DNA of 64,000 nucleotides from Halodesulfovibrio marinisediminis DSM 17456 (GTDB lineage: Bacteria > Desulfobacterota > Desulfovibrionia > Desulfovibrionales > Desulfovibrionaceae): the NCBI RefSeq assembly GCF_900129975.1, contig NZ_FSRG01000006.1, positions 186,001-250,000 of the forward strand, in the 5' to 3' direction. Below are positions 54,792 through 64,000 of this stretch, piece after piece. How positions within the stretch are numbered: position 1 is the first letter of the stretch; each line of letters begins with the position of its first letter. A program made the position numbers and the translations under genes. A model generated the notes under the pieces. The model ran no database searches, was not told the DNA's origin, and worked only from the letters and a program-made list of their open reading frames with translations.

Positions 54792-56087
54792 TTATTTTGA
54801 TTTTGCAGCAAATACCAACGAATAGACTGCAAGCGCGACCATCACGCAGGTGATAACAAGCCACAGTTCTGCAAAGTTTGCTGACTCAAACGCAGACAAT
54901 ATGAACACGGAAGAAAGCGTCACGATGGTGATATCGAAATAGGAATGTTTGCCTGTCTCAAATCCTTTTTTGATTAAGGCAATGCCGGACCAGAAGTATG
55001 GAAACAGGACGAGTAAAACGGAGATGGTGACAGTAAGATTAAATGCCACAGCAATATTGCTGCCCAAAAACATAAGGCAAAGTTCAACAACTGTCATAAG
55101 AGCGGCGTTTACCAACAACCCGCGGCTCCCGACATTGTACTTATTGGTGTAGGAATATATTTTAGGTAAGAAGCCGTTATCTGCACTTGTTTTTGCAGCG
55201 CTGACGACAGAAAGGTTCCAGACAAGGAAGCTGGAAAGACAAGCAACAGCCATAACAATTGAAGAAATCTGACCAAGCAGTTTGGAACCGAAAATGTGAG
55301 CTATAGAAAGAGAAAAGGAGGCTGGCTGGTTATGAATGACCTTTGCTGTGAACATTCCCTCAATCACTGTTGTAGAAACAATGTACAGAATAGCTACTAC
55401 GATGAACCCGACTATTGTGGCTATGGGCACATTCCGTTTTGGATTATTCACTAGCTCATAGTTGTTCGCGACAGCTTCGACGCCCATATAGGAGAACAAC
55501 AGCACAGCAAAACCAGAAAGAACAGCCTTGCCCGGAGGCAGGTTGGTTACATTCCAGTTCTGCTCAAACAGGTGAACATCAAATGAAAGCCAACCAAATG
55601 AAGCTGTAAGAAACACAGAGAGCAAAAGGACTGTCACGGAACAGGAGACAAGAAGTGTAACAAGCTTTGCTCCGCGTAATGAGAGCAGTGTAAACACCCA
55701 AATGAGGATGATTACGACAACACCCAATATCATAGGATGATTTAGTGAGGGAACAAAGTAAGTAACGTAGCCGAGTCCGGCTATAAGTATTGAAACATTG
55801 GAGATGAGGTTTGAATAGACATAGAACAGTCCGCTTTTAGCCCCCAAAATTGGGTTCACATATGCGGACAATCCTGTGGGGCTGGGATCATCAAACATTG
55901 CCCCTGCCCGTACATACACTAGCGTAAGGCACAACGCCCCTGCCGTTACCAGCAAAAAAGAGAGCAACGTTATTGATCCAATAGCCGCCAGCTGCTGCGG
56001 TAAAGCGATCACGCCGCTCCCTGCAAGACTGGCAACAATAAAAAACGTTGCTCCGACAAGACCAAGCTTGTGTTTGGATGCTTCCAT
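54792..56087 (-). CDS. adiC: Amino-acid antiporter, AdiC-like
   Basis: 431 residues with twelve helices of the APC superfamily. The first helix has the substrate-binding GSGVIALP motif. The helix-6 loop FSYMGVEAVAN and the following NNPKRNVPIATI resemble AdiC, which exchanges arginine for agmatine. Next to adiA it completes an arginine-dependent acid-resistance pair. A PotE-like substrate cannot be excluded by eye. Confidence 0.87.
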   Translation of the reverse strand: MEASKHKLGLVGATFFIVASLAGSGVIALPQQLAAIGSITLLSFLLVTAGALCLTLVYVRAGAMFDDPSPTGLSAYVNPILGAKSGLFYVYSNLISNVSILIAGLGYVTYFVPSLNHPMILGVVVIILIWVFTLLSLRGAKLVTLLVSCSVTVLLLSVFLTASFGWLSFDVHLFEQNWNVTNLPPGKAVLSGFAVLLFSYMGVEAVANNYELVNNPKRNVPIATIVGFIVVAILYIVSTTVIEGMFTAKVIHNQPASFSLSIAHIFGSKLLGQISSIVMAVACLSSFLVWNLSVVSAAKTSADNGFLPKIYSYTNKYNVGSRGLLVNAALMTVVELCLMFLGSNIAVAFNLTVTISVLLVLFPYFWSGIALIKKGFETGKHSYFDITIVTLSSVFILSAFESANFAELWLVITCVMVALAVYSLVFAAKSK

Positions 56088-56193
56088 GGCGCGCCCTTTT
56101 TAAATTAAAAGTCATTCTATAGACTTTTAATTCTACGGCACCACGAAATTTACATCCTTTATTTCTAAATCACGCTAAAGGCGCTATACGCTG

Positions 56194-57006
56194 CTAGCTC
56201 AAACGTTCAATATCAATAAAATCAGGTGTAATGGTATGCACCTTAAATTGATGACCTTTAATTGTAATAATCGGTGTGCCGAGAGGTATGGAAACTGGCT
56301 CACGACTTATCACGCGCGGCCTGCTACCTCCCTTAAGAGTTCGCACTTCAAACAACACAGACATGCCGTCTTTCTTCACAAACTTGATGACATAGTGTGT
56401 CTCGGAGGCAGCAATAACCTTGTTTCTTTTAATGCTCTTAAAAGAAACGTCAGCAGGTTTTACCGTTGCGGAAACATTCTTGTATACCTGCGGAATATCA
56501 GTCGGCATATAAAAGTCACCGGAAAGACGGCCTGTTTTTTCAGGTACAGCAAATACTCTGTCAAGCAGCAGTACATCATCTCCTTTGGCCGAAGATAACA
56601 CCTCATAGGTAACATTAGAGTAACCAAAGATTGTACTTTCTATATCTGATGCAGAGGCCGCAGGGCTATTAAGTGTAATAGTAAAATCTTTTGAAGCGCT
56701 CATCTTAGGCAATTCGAGAACTTCTTCATTGTATTTAAGTACACGCAGTATATCACCGCCTGTAACGACAGTTTTACGTGCACCGATTTTCATAGTCTGC
56801 GTATTAATTTTGCGGATACGGCTTTTTTTCGGCATCCTTGCTAAATCAATGTCAATTTTTACTTCATCAACAGCCAATGCCGAAGTCGATGTTTTTTGCG
56901 TAGAATCGTCTTCAGGTACTACTTTTACCAGCTGATACTTAGCACACCCTGCAACAAAAAAAGCACATGCAATACACACCAGTGCAGTTAAAAACGGCTT
57001 TCTCAT
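56194..57006 (-). CDS. Lipoprotein of the RimK-like/transglutaminase operon
   Basis: 270 residues from the ATG at 57006, which directly follows the stop of the ATP-grasp gene. The signal peptide ends in a lipobox FVAGC (Cys21). The body is rich in strands and basic residues. The end (GTPIITIKGHQFKVHTITPD) looks like a beta domain. No family recognised. Its position as the last gene of a tight four-gene operon suggests it is a structural or substrate part of that system. Confidence 0.78.
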   Translation of the reverse strand: MRKPFLTALVCIACAFFVAGCAKYQLVKVVPEDDSTQKTSTSALAVDEVKIDIDLARMPKKSRIRKINTQTMKIGARKTVVTGGDILRVLKYNEEVLELPKMSASKDFTITLNSPAASASDIESTIFGYSNVTYEVLSSAKGDDVLLLDRVFAVPEKTGRLSGDFYMPTDIPQVYKNVSATVKPADVSFKSIKRNKVIAASETHYVIKFVKKDGMSVLFEVRTLKGGSRPRVISREPVSIPLGTPIITIKGHQFKVHTITPDFIDIERLS

Positions 57007-57007
57007 G

Positions 57008-57949
57008 TTATACGCCAAAGTTGTCCATTGCATACTCTACCCGCTGTTTTTCGGACTGCAAAAGATGATGAATCTCTTCAACACTATCTAGTCTGCTTTG
57101 CAGACCGGTTTTGTTTGCAACTTGAATCGCCAGCCCCGGTCGAGCATTTAATTCCAGAATCAACGGCCCAAGATCTTTATCAAGCACAATGTCCACACCA
57201 AGATACCCAAGTCCGGTTACTGAATACCCTAATGATGCCTGCCGCAACAATTCTTCCCATCCTGGAATCTGAACATCGCTGATAGGCAACAACGTATCTG
57301 GATGCATCTCATGGTTATCGTTCTTCCATACCGCATGGGTTGTCTTACCGGTACGTATATCAATACCACAGCCCATAGCCCCCTGATGCAGGTTCGCTTT
57401 CCCGTCAGACTCACGGGTTGGAAGCCGCAGCATCGCCATAACCGGAACCCCCTTGTATACAATGATACGTATATCAGGAACACCTTGATATGCTATCCCC
57501 TTAAAAACAGGATCAAACTTAACGCAGTATTCAACCAGCGCCTTATCCGGCATACCACCAAGACTGTACATCCCGCTCAGAATATTCGAGATATGGAAAT
57601 GAATCTCGTCTCTTGTAATAAAAGAGTCATCAGGCTTCAGGAAATGGGAACCAAGCTTACCGTTGATGACGAGAATACCGTTACCGCCTGCACCGCGTGC
57701 AGGTTTCACAACAAACGAATCATGCTTTTCCAGCAACTCAGGTAACTTCTTTAATTCATGCTGCGCACGGAATACTCCGTACAGTTCCGGAACATTCAAT
57801 CCAGCATCAAGCGTAAGGCGTTTGGTGGTCTCTTTATCGTCCACCAAAGGATACAGTCTACGGGGGTTGTTAGGCAGCACGTATGCAGCATTACGGGCAT
57901 TCATGCCCACAATACCATGCTCTTTTAAGTTCTTAAACCAACCGAACAT
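57008..57949 (-). CDS. RimK-like ATP-grasp amide ligase
   Basis: 313 residues. The ATP-grasp lysine loop VVKPARGAGGNGI is near residues 80-92, and the Mg-binding LILELNARPG is near 275. The family (alpha-L-glutamate ligase-related) is expected to form a peptide or amide bond, but no acceptor is known. It starts three bases after the membrane transglutaminase stop, and the lipoprotein gene begins one base after its own stop, so all are co-translated. Confidence 0.9.
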   Translation of the reverse strand: MFGWFKNLKEHGIVGMNARNAAYVLPNNPRRLYPLVDDKETTKRLTLDAGLNVPELYGVFRAQHELKKLPELLEKHDSFVVKPARGAGGNGILVINGKLGSHFLKPDDSFITRDEIHFHISNILSGMYSLGGMPDKALVEYCVKFDPVFKGIAYQGVPDIRIIVYKGVPVMAMLRLPTRESDGKANLHQGAMGCGIDIRTGKTTHAVWKNDNHEMHPDTLLPISDVQIPGWEELLRQASLGYSVTGLGYLGVDIVLDKDLGPLILELNARPGLAIQVANKTGLQSRLDSVEEIHHLLQSEKQRVEYAMDNFGV

Positions 57950-57952
57950 GGC

Positions 57953-59518
57953 TTACTCCCGAATAAACGTGCGGAATCGAACCAAATCCATCAGACGATA
58001 CCCTGTGTATCGACCCATCATAACGGTAAGCGCCAGCAGCACTAAGAAAAGTTCAGGAAAAACAAAGAACAAATGCTCTACATAACTATCTGTCATAACG
58101 AGGTATGCAAGCACAGCAACAGCCATAGATCCGACTGCCTGCTGAATAGCTTTAACTGCCCCCAGTTCATCCCACATCACAGAGATGCGTTCGATAGTCA
58201 TACTCAAAATAACCATCGGGAACAGGCTTACAGAAACACCGCGCGGGATACCAAGTTTAAAACAGACCACACTGATTCCTGCCATAAGCAGAACTACGGT
58301 AATCAAAACACAGGCAAGACGCGGCACAAGAAGCAACTTCAGGTGCTCCAGATACAGTCGCACACCAAGACCAAGAATAATCACCACGGAGAACAGGCTT
58401 ACCCCCCACAGCAACTGAGTTTCCCTGAAAGAAAGAGCAATCAGCACTGGCATAAAGGTACCAAAGGTGCTGAACCCGATAACATTTCGAAGGAATACCA
58501 AAAGGATGGCACCAATAGGGATAAGGAGAATTACCCTGTACGTAGCCTGAGCCTGCACCGGAAGGCTAAACAGGGAGTAATCAAAAAATGTCGGATGAGT
58601 TGCAGAGATACGATCCACAACGTTTTTCATGGCATCAATAGCATCAGGAACCACAGAAAGAGAAACCTGCAGGTTCTTACCACCCTTCAACTCTGCCAAT
58701 GGAGCATCACCACGCCACCAAGGAACAAAGTTTACCGGAGTACTAAACACGCCCTTTGCCACATTGAACATATGCCATGAATCATTCTGATACAGCTCAA
58801 GCCAATGCGTGATGCCTGCATCACTGGAAGTTCCAAGGGTAATACCGTGTACTGATTGCGCCGGGATACCTGAAAGGTGCAACAGACGAACAGCCATGTT
58901 TACAACACCGCGGCTGCTTGCTGCGTCGCGAAGTAAGTAAGCTGCATTAGAGTCCTTTTCCGGATGCTGTAATGCCTGCATAAGCAACGGAACAAAAGAT
59001 TCAATGTCAGCAGATTCCTTACCAATTTTGGAAAGAAGAGCATCAGCAGCGACAGTTTCAGCCTCGGAGAACTGCGGATCGCGAAGCTGCGGAATTTCCT
59101 GCGGCGGGCTCCACATAGGCAGCTCGCCCCCAGATTCAGGACGCAGCACAGCAGAATAAATGAGATCCTGCTTTCCATCTGCAAGACGCTTCGACCAGAT
59201 AACAACAGAGTTCTGATCATATGCGTCATTGGTCAACTGCCTGTCTGTAATTCTCTGACTTACGCGCTGACGACCGTAACCAGCACCAATAAAATATTCA
59301 TCTGTAACAGCAAATCCTGAAACACGGTTAAGCGTTTGAAGGACAACCTTTACTGGCTTTTTTTCTCCGTCAAAAGCAACGTGTGCTTCAACATTCCATA
59401 CAGATGTTTTTTCTGAAGGAACTAACGGAAATCCTAAAACAAAAACTTTGTAACTAAATACGCCAAGCCCGACTGCCAACAAAATGCCGACAAGCAGCTT
59501 TAACTGGAGTTTATTCAT
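57953..59518 (-). CDS. Inactive transglutaminase fused to a multi-helix membrane domain
   Basis: 521 residues. One helix anchors the N-terminus (7-25). A periplasmic region contains a transglutaminase-like fold at about 190-260. The catalytic cysteine position reads SRGVVNMAV and the Asp is Asn (HMFNVAKG), so only His238 of the triad remains. From about residue 328 there are about six more helices. This matches the 7TM-transglutaminase family, in which the enzyme domain probably binds peptides without cleaving them. Confidence 0.92.
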   Translation of the reverse strand: MNKLQLKLLVGILLAVGLGVFSYKVFVLGFPLVPSEKTSVWNVEAHVAFDGEKKPVKVVLQTLNRVSGFAVTDEYFIGAGYGRQRVSQRITDRQLTNDAYDQNSVVIWSKRLADGKQDLIYSAVLRPESGGELPMWSPPQEIPQLRDPQFSEAETVAADALLSKIGKESADIESFVPLLMQALQHPEKDSNAAYLLRDAASSRGVVNMAVRLLHLSGIPAQSVHGITLGTSSDAGITHWLELYQNDSWHMFNVAKGVFSTPVNFVPWWRGDAPLAELKGGKNLQVSLSVVPDAIDAMKNVVDRISATHPTFFDYSLFSLPVQAQATYRVILLIPIGAILLVFLRNVIGFSTFGTFMPVLIALSFRETQLLWGVSLFSVVIILGLGVRLYLEHLKLLLVPRLACVLITVVLLMAGISVVCFKLGIPRGVSVSLFPMVILSMTIERISVMWDELGAVKAIQQAVGSMAVAVLAYLVMTDSYVEHLFFVFPELFLVLLALTVMMGRYTGYRLMDLVRFRTFIRE

Positions 59519-59574
59519 CTATCAGTCCGAAGAAAAAGAATAGTTAGCAAATAGAAACTGAAAGGAGTGACGAG

Positions 59575-60150
59575 CTAAGGGGAATCAGGCTTACCGAGCC
59601 TATATTTTTGCGAAGAATCAATAAGAAACCCTTTTCGCAAGTCCTTACGTCCGACAAGAAGTTTGTAAGAAAAATGAGTCCTGTCAGTCAGATTAATTTC
59701 TGCATCAAACACCTTCGACGCAATATGAATTTGTGCCTTAATTACAGGGCGTTCATCATACCCAGATGGACGCTTTTTAACTCTGACAGTTCTTATATAT
59801 TGGCAAGTTATACGCTGGGAGTCACCATTACCGTCAATGCTGGTAAAAGTTACCGTCTTCTTTTTTTTATCAATAAAAATGTCAGTAGCATGAAAAGAAG
59901 TGCTGTCCGCACCGGTATCCAGTTTCGCATCAACTTCAATAGGATGAGTCTGCCCACAAATACTGACGGCAGCCTTTTCAATATATCCTGCTACCAGCTT
60001 ATCCTTTATAGCTGGAGCATTAGCGGCAGACGCCACAGTCTGAACATATACTTGAGTAGAAGTCGGGGTGGAGACGGGCTGTTGGGACTGCGCAAGGGAA
60101 ACTGTGGTGTTGAATATTAGCAAAAGAGCTAAGCACCATGCATAGTACAT
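59575..60150 (-). CDS. Retropepsin-like protease, RimB/Zn_protease family
   Basis: 191 residues with a signal peptide (VSLAQSQQ, cleavage near residue 20). The aspartic-protease-like motif DTGADS is at residues 78-83, and the family motif LVGRKDLRKGFLID is at the end. Older annotations call it an ATP-dependent zinc protease, but the sequence shows a retropepsin fold. It is the first gene of the four-gene operon. AGGA precedes the start. Confidence 0.88.
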   Translation of the reverse strand: MYYAWCLALLLIFNTTVSLAQSQQPVSTPTSTQVYVQTVASAANAPAIKDKLVAGYIEKAAVSICGQTHPIEVDAKLDTGADSTSFHATDIFIDKKKKTVTFTSIDGNGDSQRITCQYIRTVRVKKRPSGYDERPVIKAQIHIASKVFDAEINLTDRTHFSYKLLVGRKDLRKGFLIDSSQKYRLGKPDSP

Positions 60151-60737
60151 AATTGTGTCCTATATAAAATCACTGTGTCACACTAAACTGCGTTAACCTA
60201 CAGTATGGTTTCTCTTTTTTTCCATAATGATTGAGAAAAATACAATAAGCAACTCGAGATGCGCATGTATCGCTAGATACTCGTTGCTACACTTTTCGTC
60301 AAACATTGCTCCTATCATCAATAAATTACAGAATTGTACAACAAATGTTGCACATCAACCAACAGGTGTTATTGGCTTTTTTGAACACTTTAACGATCTC
60401 ACCCGCAAAAGCTGCTCTCTAGCGCCTTGCATCGTTTCGGAACACCCACATTTTCTACTCCTGACATCCCCTTCAATACATAGACAAAAATATCTATTTT
60501 GCTTTGACAGGACAACAATATCTCCATCAGCTAGTTCGCAGAAGTACATTTTTATATCTCTGCTTAGCAATTCAATATAATTAATACATATTTCTTGAGA
60601 ATTAGCATAGATATCTAATCACGCAGAGAGCCGCATAGCATGATCATCCCCCACCCTGTTGATCTCATAAACTTAACTGCCAACTTCGTGAAAATAAAAA
60701 CGCCTCCATCCAAACGATAAAGGCGCTCTTTGTTATC
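60151..60737. other. Intergenic region upstream of the envelope operon
   Basis: Nearly 590 AT-rich bases. A cysteine-rich 64-codon minus-strand frame from 60549 (MYFCELADGD) and a longer plus-strand frame overlap each other; neither has a good ribosome-binding site. The operon promoter must lie at its left end. Apart from the terminator at 60699 nothing else is recognised. Confidence 0.5.
60699..60731 (-). terminator. Terminator of the two-component operon
   Basis: On the minus strand AGCGCCT pairs with AGGCGTT (one G-U pair) around about 15 bases and is followed by TTTATTTT. Confidence 0.6.
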
Positions 60738-62087
60738 TTACTCTTTTCGCAAACCATATTTTCGCATTCGCAAATACAAACGCTTACGCGGGATTCCAAG
60801 ATCAGACGCTGTCTTTTCTATCTTCCCCTCGTTGCGCTCCAATGCGTCAACAATAAGCTGCTTTTCATAGTTCTCCACGAGGTCGTCAAGCACAGTACAT
60901 CCAGCAGGCAAAACATCGCAGGAATCAACATTTCCTTCACCAGACAAATCAAGCGGCAAACCAAGAACCAGCTGCTGGGCAACATTGCGCAGCTCACGGA
61001 CATTCCCCGGCCAAGAATATTGCTGAAGACGGCTGCTCATCTCAGGATCAACGTCCGGCACCGGTCTGCTAAAGCGTTCCGCCATAACAGCCATAAAGTA
61101 ATGAAGCAGTTCCATAACGTCTCCTGCCCTGTCGCGAAGAGGCGGAACATTAATGCGTGCCACATTAAGACGAAAAAACAAGTCCTCACGGAACGTGCCG
61201 TTACTCACGGCCTCACGCAGATCAACTTTGGAAGCAGCAACAACTCTGAAATCGACAGGTATAAGCTGGTTACTTCCCACACGCTCAATGACTCGTTCCT
61301 GCAATGCACGCAGCAGTTTTACCTGAATATCAAGCGGCATGGACTCTACTTCATCCAGAAAAAGAGTGCCCCCTTGAGCCAATTCGATCTTACCGATGCG
61401 CCGACTTGAAGCGTTTGTAAACGCCCCGCGTTCATGCCCGAACAACTCACTCTCAACCAGACTTTCCGGAATAGCACAGCAGTTCAGCGGAACAAATTTT
61501 CCGCCATGACGGTTCCCGCAATCATGCAAGGAACGGGCAGTAAGCTCTTTGCCTACACCTGTTTCTCCAAGAATAAGGACATCAACATCAATCGACGCCA
61601 AGGAACTTACGGTCTGGCGCAATTGCGTAATTTGTGGTGACGATCCGAGAAGGCGTGATTCCAGATCAAGATCAACAGCAAGGCGCTCCTTCAAATTACG
61701 GTTTTCAAGACAAAGGCGACGGGATTCCAACGCGCGCTTGGCAACCTCAATAAGATACTCCGGCGGTGCAGGCTTTTCGAGAAAATCATACGCACCGGAA
61801 CGAATTGCCTCTAGCGCCATTGGAACATCGCCATGTCCTGTAAGCATGACAACTGGCAACTCTGGCGCAATTTCCGTAATGCGGTTCAGAAGTGTCAGTC
61901 CATCCATCCCGGGCATTTTCACATCGCTGATGACCACACCGAGCCAATCCGGAGTAATGTGCGGCAACACCTCTTCCGCAGAGCTGAAGGTTTTTATGGT
62001 ATATCCTTCAAGCTCAAAGGTCTGCTGGCAAGCCTGCCGAATCATGGGTTCATCATCGACTAAATAAATTTCACCAATGGTGGTCAT
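60738..62087 (-). CDS. Sigma-54-dependent response regulator, DctD-like
   Basis: 449 residues: receiver domain 1-120 with phospho-acceptor Asp55 (VVISDVKMPG), AAA+ domain about 145-380 with Walker A GETGVGKE, and a C-terminal Fis-type helix-turn-helix. The sigma-54 contact loop reads GAFTNA (221-226) instead of GAFTGA. It is coupled to the sensor kinase gene, two bases apart. Such regulators control dicarboxylate uptake or other carbon functions; no transporter is next to it here. Confidence 0.95.
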   Translation of the reverse strand: MTTIGEIYLVDDEPMIRQACQQTFELEGYTIKTFSSAEEVLPHITPDWLGVVISDVKMPGMDGLTLLNRITEIAPELPVVMLTGHGDVPMALEAIRSGAYDFLEKPAPPEYLIEVAKRALESRRLCLENRNLKERLAVDLDLESRLLGSSPQITQLRQTVSSLASIDVDVLILGETGVGKELTARSLHDCGNRHGGKFVPLNCCAIPESLVESELFGHERGAFTNASSRRIGKIELAQGGTLFLDEVESMPLDIQVKLLRALQERVIERVGSNQLIPVDFRVVAASKVDLREAVSNGTFREDLFFRLNVARINVPPLRDRAGDVMELLHYFMAVMAERFSRPVPDVDPEMSSRLQQYSWPGNVRELRNVAQQLVLGLPLDLSGEGNVDSCDVLPAGCTVLDDLVENYEKQLIVDALERNEGKIEKTASDLGIPRKRLYLRMRKYGLRKE

Positions 62088-62089
62088 AA

Positions 62090-64000
62090 TTATCCAACTG
62101 CTTTTTGAAATGAGAGAACAAACTTAGTGCCGCCATTTTCGGCATTCACAGCATTGATTTCTCCCCTCATGTCCTTCACAATGTTATAGGAAATTGAAAG
62201 GCCAAGCCCTAATCCCTTACCGACTTCTTTGGTCGTATAGAACGGGTCAAAAATTGATTCTTTAACTTCCGGTGGAATTCCGGGACCTGTATCGACAATT
62301 TCAATACAGACATTCTCTTCTGCATCAGTGACATCAACAGCAATCTTACGCTCTCCATCATTCTGCAGACCGATAGCATCGATGGCATTACCGATAATAT
62401 TCACCAGCACCTGTTCAAGCCGGATATCTTCTGCGCTGATGACATGAGGCGCATCGTCATACCGACGCTCTATTTCAATCTCATCTTCTTTAATGCGTGA
62501 TTTAAGCAACGCCAAAGACTGTTCAATAACCGGAACCACATCCACCGGATGCAGCTTATTTGAAGGGAGACGGGCAAACTTCTTCAGGTGGTTAATCATC
62601 CCCGCCATTCTAGCGCTTAGTTCGTCTATCTTCTCAATATTTTCCTGATGTAGATCAAGCTTCCCACGTTCTATAAGCAAGCGGGCATTATGCAGGTAAT
62701 ACCTGATTGCCGACAACGGCTGATTAAGCTCATGCGCAATACCAGCGGAAAGCTGTCCGAGTGCTGCAAGCTTTCCAGCCTGAACAAGCTCATCCTGTAC
62801 CCTGCGGCGTTCTCGCACTTCCTGCCTGAGCTTCACGTTGATACGGCTCAAATGGTCTGTTTTCTGCCGTACCCTCTTCCGCAACAGCTCTTGCGCCTCT
62901 TCACGCTCTGTTACATCATGAAGCGTAATCAGCAAATTACGCTGTGCACGCTGCTGAACAGGACGGATAACCGCTTCCATAGGGAACTCGGAACCATCAC
63001 GCTTAACGCCACAATATAAGGCAACAACTTGCGAATAATCCTTACTGAAAAATACAAGAGAACATGCATCGCTGAATGCCTGTCGTTCCGGCTCAGTAAC
63101 AAAGGAAAAAAGCTGCTGCCCGATCATCTCATGCGGCTCTGAATCAAACAGACTAAGAGCCATTGTATTGAAAAAGCGAATAACTCCATCAGGATCGGCT
63201 ATAACAAGCCCCACCGCAGCGTTATCGATGATAGCCTGTGCATTTGCCTCTTCCACTTCCTGAGCAGTGTCACGAAAAACGCGTAATGCGCCAGCCATCT
63301 TACCGATTTCATCATCACCAGCTTCAGGAACAGCATATTTCAGATCACCTCCGGCAATCGCCTGCATGCTTGTTGCCAAGGCATTAAGTCGTGCAACAAT
63401 GCTGCCGCGCACATAAAACCACAGTACACAGGAAGCAATAATCAGACTGAAAAATACAAGTCCAAGCTGTGCCCATCGAGCATGTTCCAGCTTATCTTTG
63501 GTAACTGCAGCAGCGCTAAGGGCCTCATCCTGCGTGCGAGTAACAATTTTCCTGATTGCCGAACGTAGCTGCCCGACAATTATGGTGTTCTCGGTAAGGA
63601 TCTCCTGCCCTTTAAGATTGTTTGCGAGAATGCGTTTTTTTAGAGCAAAAACGCCGTCTGCTCCTTCCGCTCTGGAAAGCACTTCAGAAAACACCTGATG
63701 CAAGGTAAGGGCACTCGCCTCTTCGGAAAAATGCTCCAAGTTTAATCGTAATGAAGCAATCGTGTCACTGGCAAGGGCAGCTAAGTTATCGACATGGGCA
63801 ACAGTCTGTGCTGATGAAGCCTGCAAAAGCAAACTCACTAACAGATCACCGCTGCTGCCGATGCGGTCAACAATCTTCTTAAACATTCGGTTGGAACGCA
63901 GTCTGGCCACAGCAATATTTTTCTCACCCTGCCCGACTGCGCCTCGAATACGGTCAATGTCTGCATCAAAATTATAGTTTAAATCCTGACTAAGCGGTTC
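62090..64000 (-). CDS. Sensor histidine kinase, DctB-like, N-terminus beyond the window
   Basis: The reading frame stays open to the window edge, so this is partial; the apparent GTG start at 63910 is probably internal. In order it has a helical periplasmic sensor (63400-64000), a membrane helix (VFFSLIIASCVLWFYV), a HAMP linker, a PAS domain (about 62900-63230), the phospho-acceptor box GIAHELNQPLSAIRYYL, and a HATPase domain ending at 62090 (FYTTKEVGKGLGLGLSI). It phosphorylates the adjacent sigma-54 regulator. The signal is unknown. Confidence 0.93.
   Translation of the reverse strand, partial: EPLSQDLNYNFDADIDRIRGAVGQGEKNIAVARLRSNRMFKKIVDRIGSSGDLLVSLLLQASSAQTVAHVDNLAALASDTIASLRLNLEHFSEEASALTLHQVFSEVLSRAEGADGVFALKKRILANNLKGQEILTENTIIVGQLRSAIRKIVTRTQDEALSAAAVTKDKLEHARWAQLGLVFFSLIIASCVLWFYVRGSIVARLNALATSMQAIAGGDLKYAVPEAGDDEIGKMAGALRVFRDTAQEVEEANAQAIIDNAAVGLVIADPDGVIRFFNTMALSLFDSEPHEMIGQQLFSFVTEPERQAFSDACSLVFFSKDYSQVVALYCGVKRDGSEFPMEAVIRPVQQRAQRNLLITLHDVTEREEAQELLRKRVRQKTDHLSRINVKLRQEVRERRRVQDELVQAGKLAALGQLSAGIAHELNQPLSAIRYYLHNARLLIERGKLDLHQENIEKIDELSARMAGMINHLKKFARLPSNKLHPVDVVPVIEQSLALLKSRIKEDEIEIERRYDDAPHVISAEDIRLEQVLVNIIGNAIDAIGLQNDGERKIAVDVTDAEENVCIEIVDTGPGIPPEVKESIFDPFYTTKEVGKGLGLGLSISYNIVKDMRGEINAVNAENGGTKFVLSFQKAVG

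Noticed and set aside
60227-60580. A 117-codon plus-strand frame and an overlapping cysteine-rich minus-strand frame
   Set aside because: Both lack ribosome-binding sites and overlap each other; composition looks like AT-rich intergenic DNA.

Overview
The window looks like chromosomal DNA from a marine, motile sulfate reducer of the Desulfovibrionaceae, most likely Halodesulfovibrio or a close relative. This is inference. It rests on moderate GC, PomA/PomB-like (sodium-type) stator proteins, two flagellins with sigma-54 promoters, and a dispersed palindromic repeat containing GCCTCCGGCGGCC that I recall from this group. No rRNA, tRNA, CRISPR array, prophage or insertion sequence is visible.

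Layout. 1-2750: end of a diguanylate cyclase, an FlhG/MinD-like ATPase, an HU/IHF-type protein, and on the opposite strand a probable 6S RNA. 2755-7087: dapF and dapA, then a fatty acyl-CoA ligase with an odd tail coupled to dtd. 7376-16347: a motility block with a STAS protein, a FapA-like protein, PomA/PomB-like stators, a FliK-like protein and two flagellins; sigma-54 promoters precede fliK and both flagellins. 16424-30446: rnc, a BioD-like/DRTGG protein, an MFS carrier, a small Sm-like protein, a radical SAM/DUF2344 protein, a cpoB-dprA-xer operon, a membrane protein, ilvE and an RRM protein. 30879-34523: argF, argG, argH on the minus strand. 34972-44369: a UPF0280 protein, a PhrB-type photolyase that seems to lack its Fe-S ligands, a DMT exporter, a triple-rhodanese protein, a TehA-like channel, small proteins and a Bcr/CflA exporter. 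44666-54751: modA-modB without modC, an iron alcohol dehydrogenase, a tandem universal stress protein, a cupin/AraC pair, a GNAT-YoaP protein, phnN and adiA. 54792-56087: adiC. 56194-60150: a four-gene envelope operon. 60738-64000: a sigma-54 response regulator and its sensor kinase, cut by the window end.

How the genes work together. The motility block forms one functional unit, with c-di-GMP synthesis and an FlhG-like ATPase at its left. AdiA and AdiC form an arginine-dependent acid-resistance pair, while argF-argG-argH make arginine. The four-gene operon at 56194-60150 joins a retropepsin-like protease, an inactive transglutaminase on a multi-helix membrane domain, an ATP-grasp amide ligase and a lipoprotein. 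It is the best candidate here for a poorly described system, probably an envelope peptide-ligation or modification pathway. Five copies of a palindromic repeat sit between genes; two of them form a 115-bp inverted repeat around the RRM gene.
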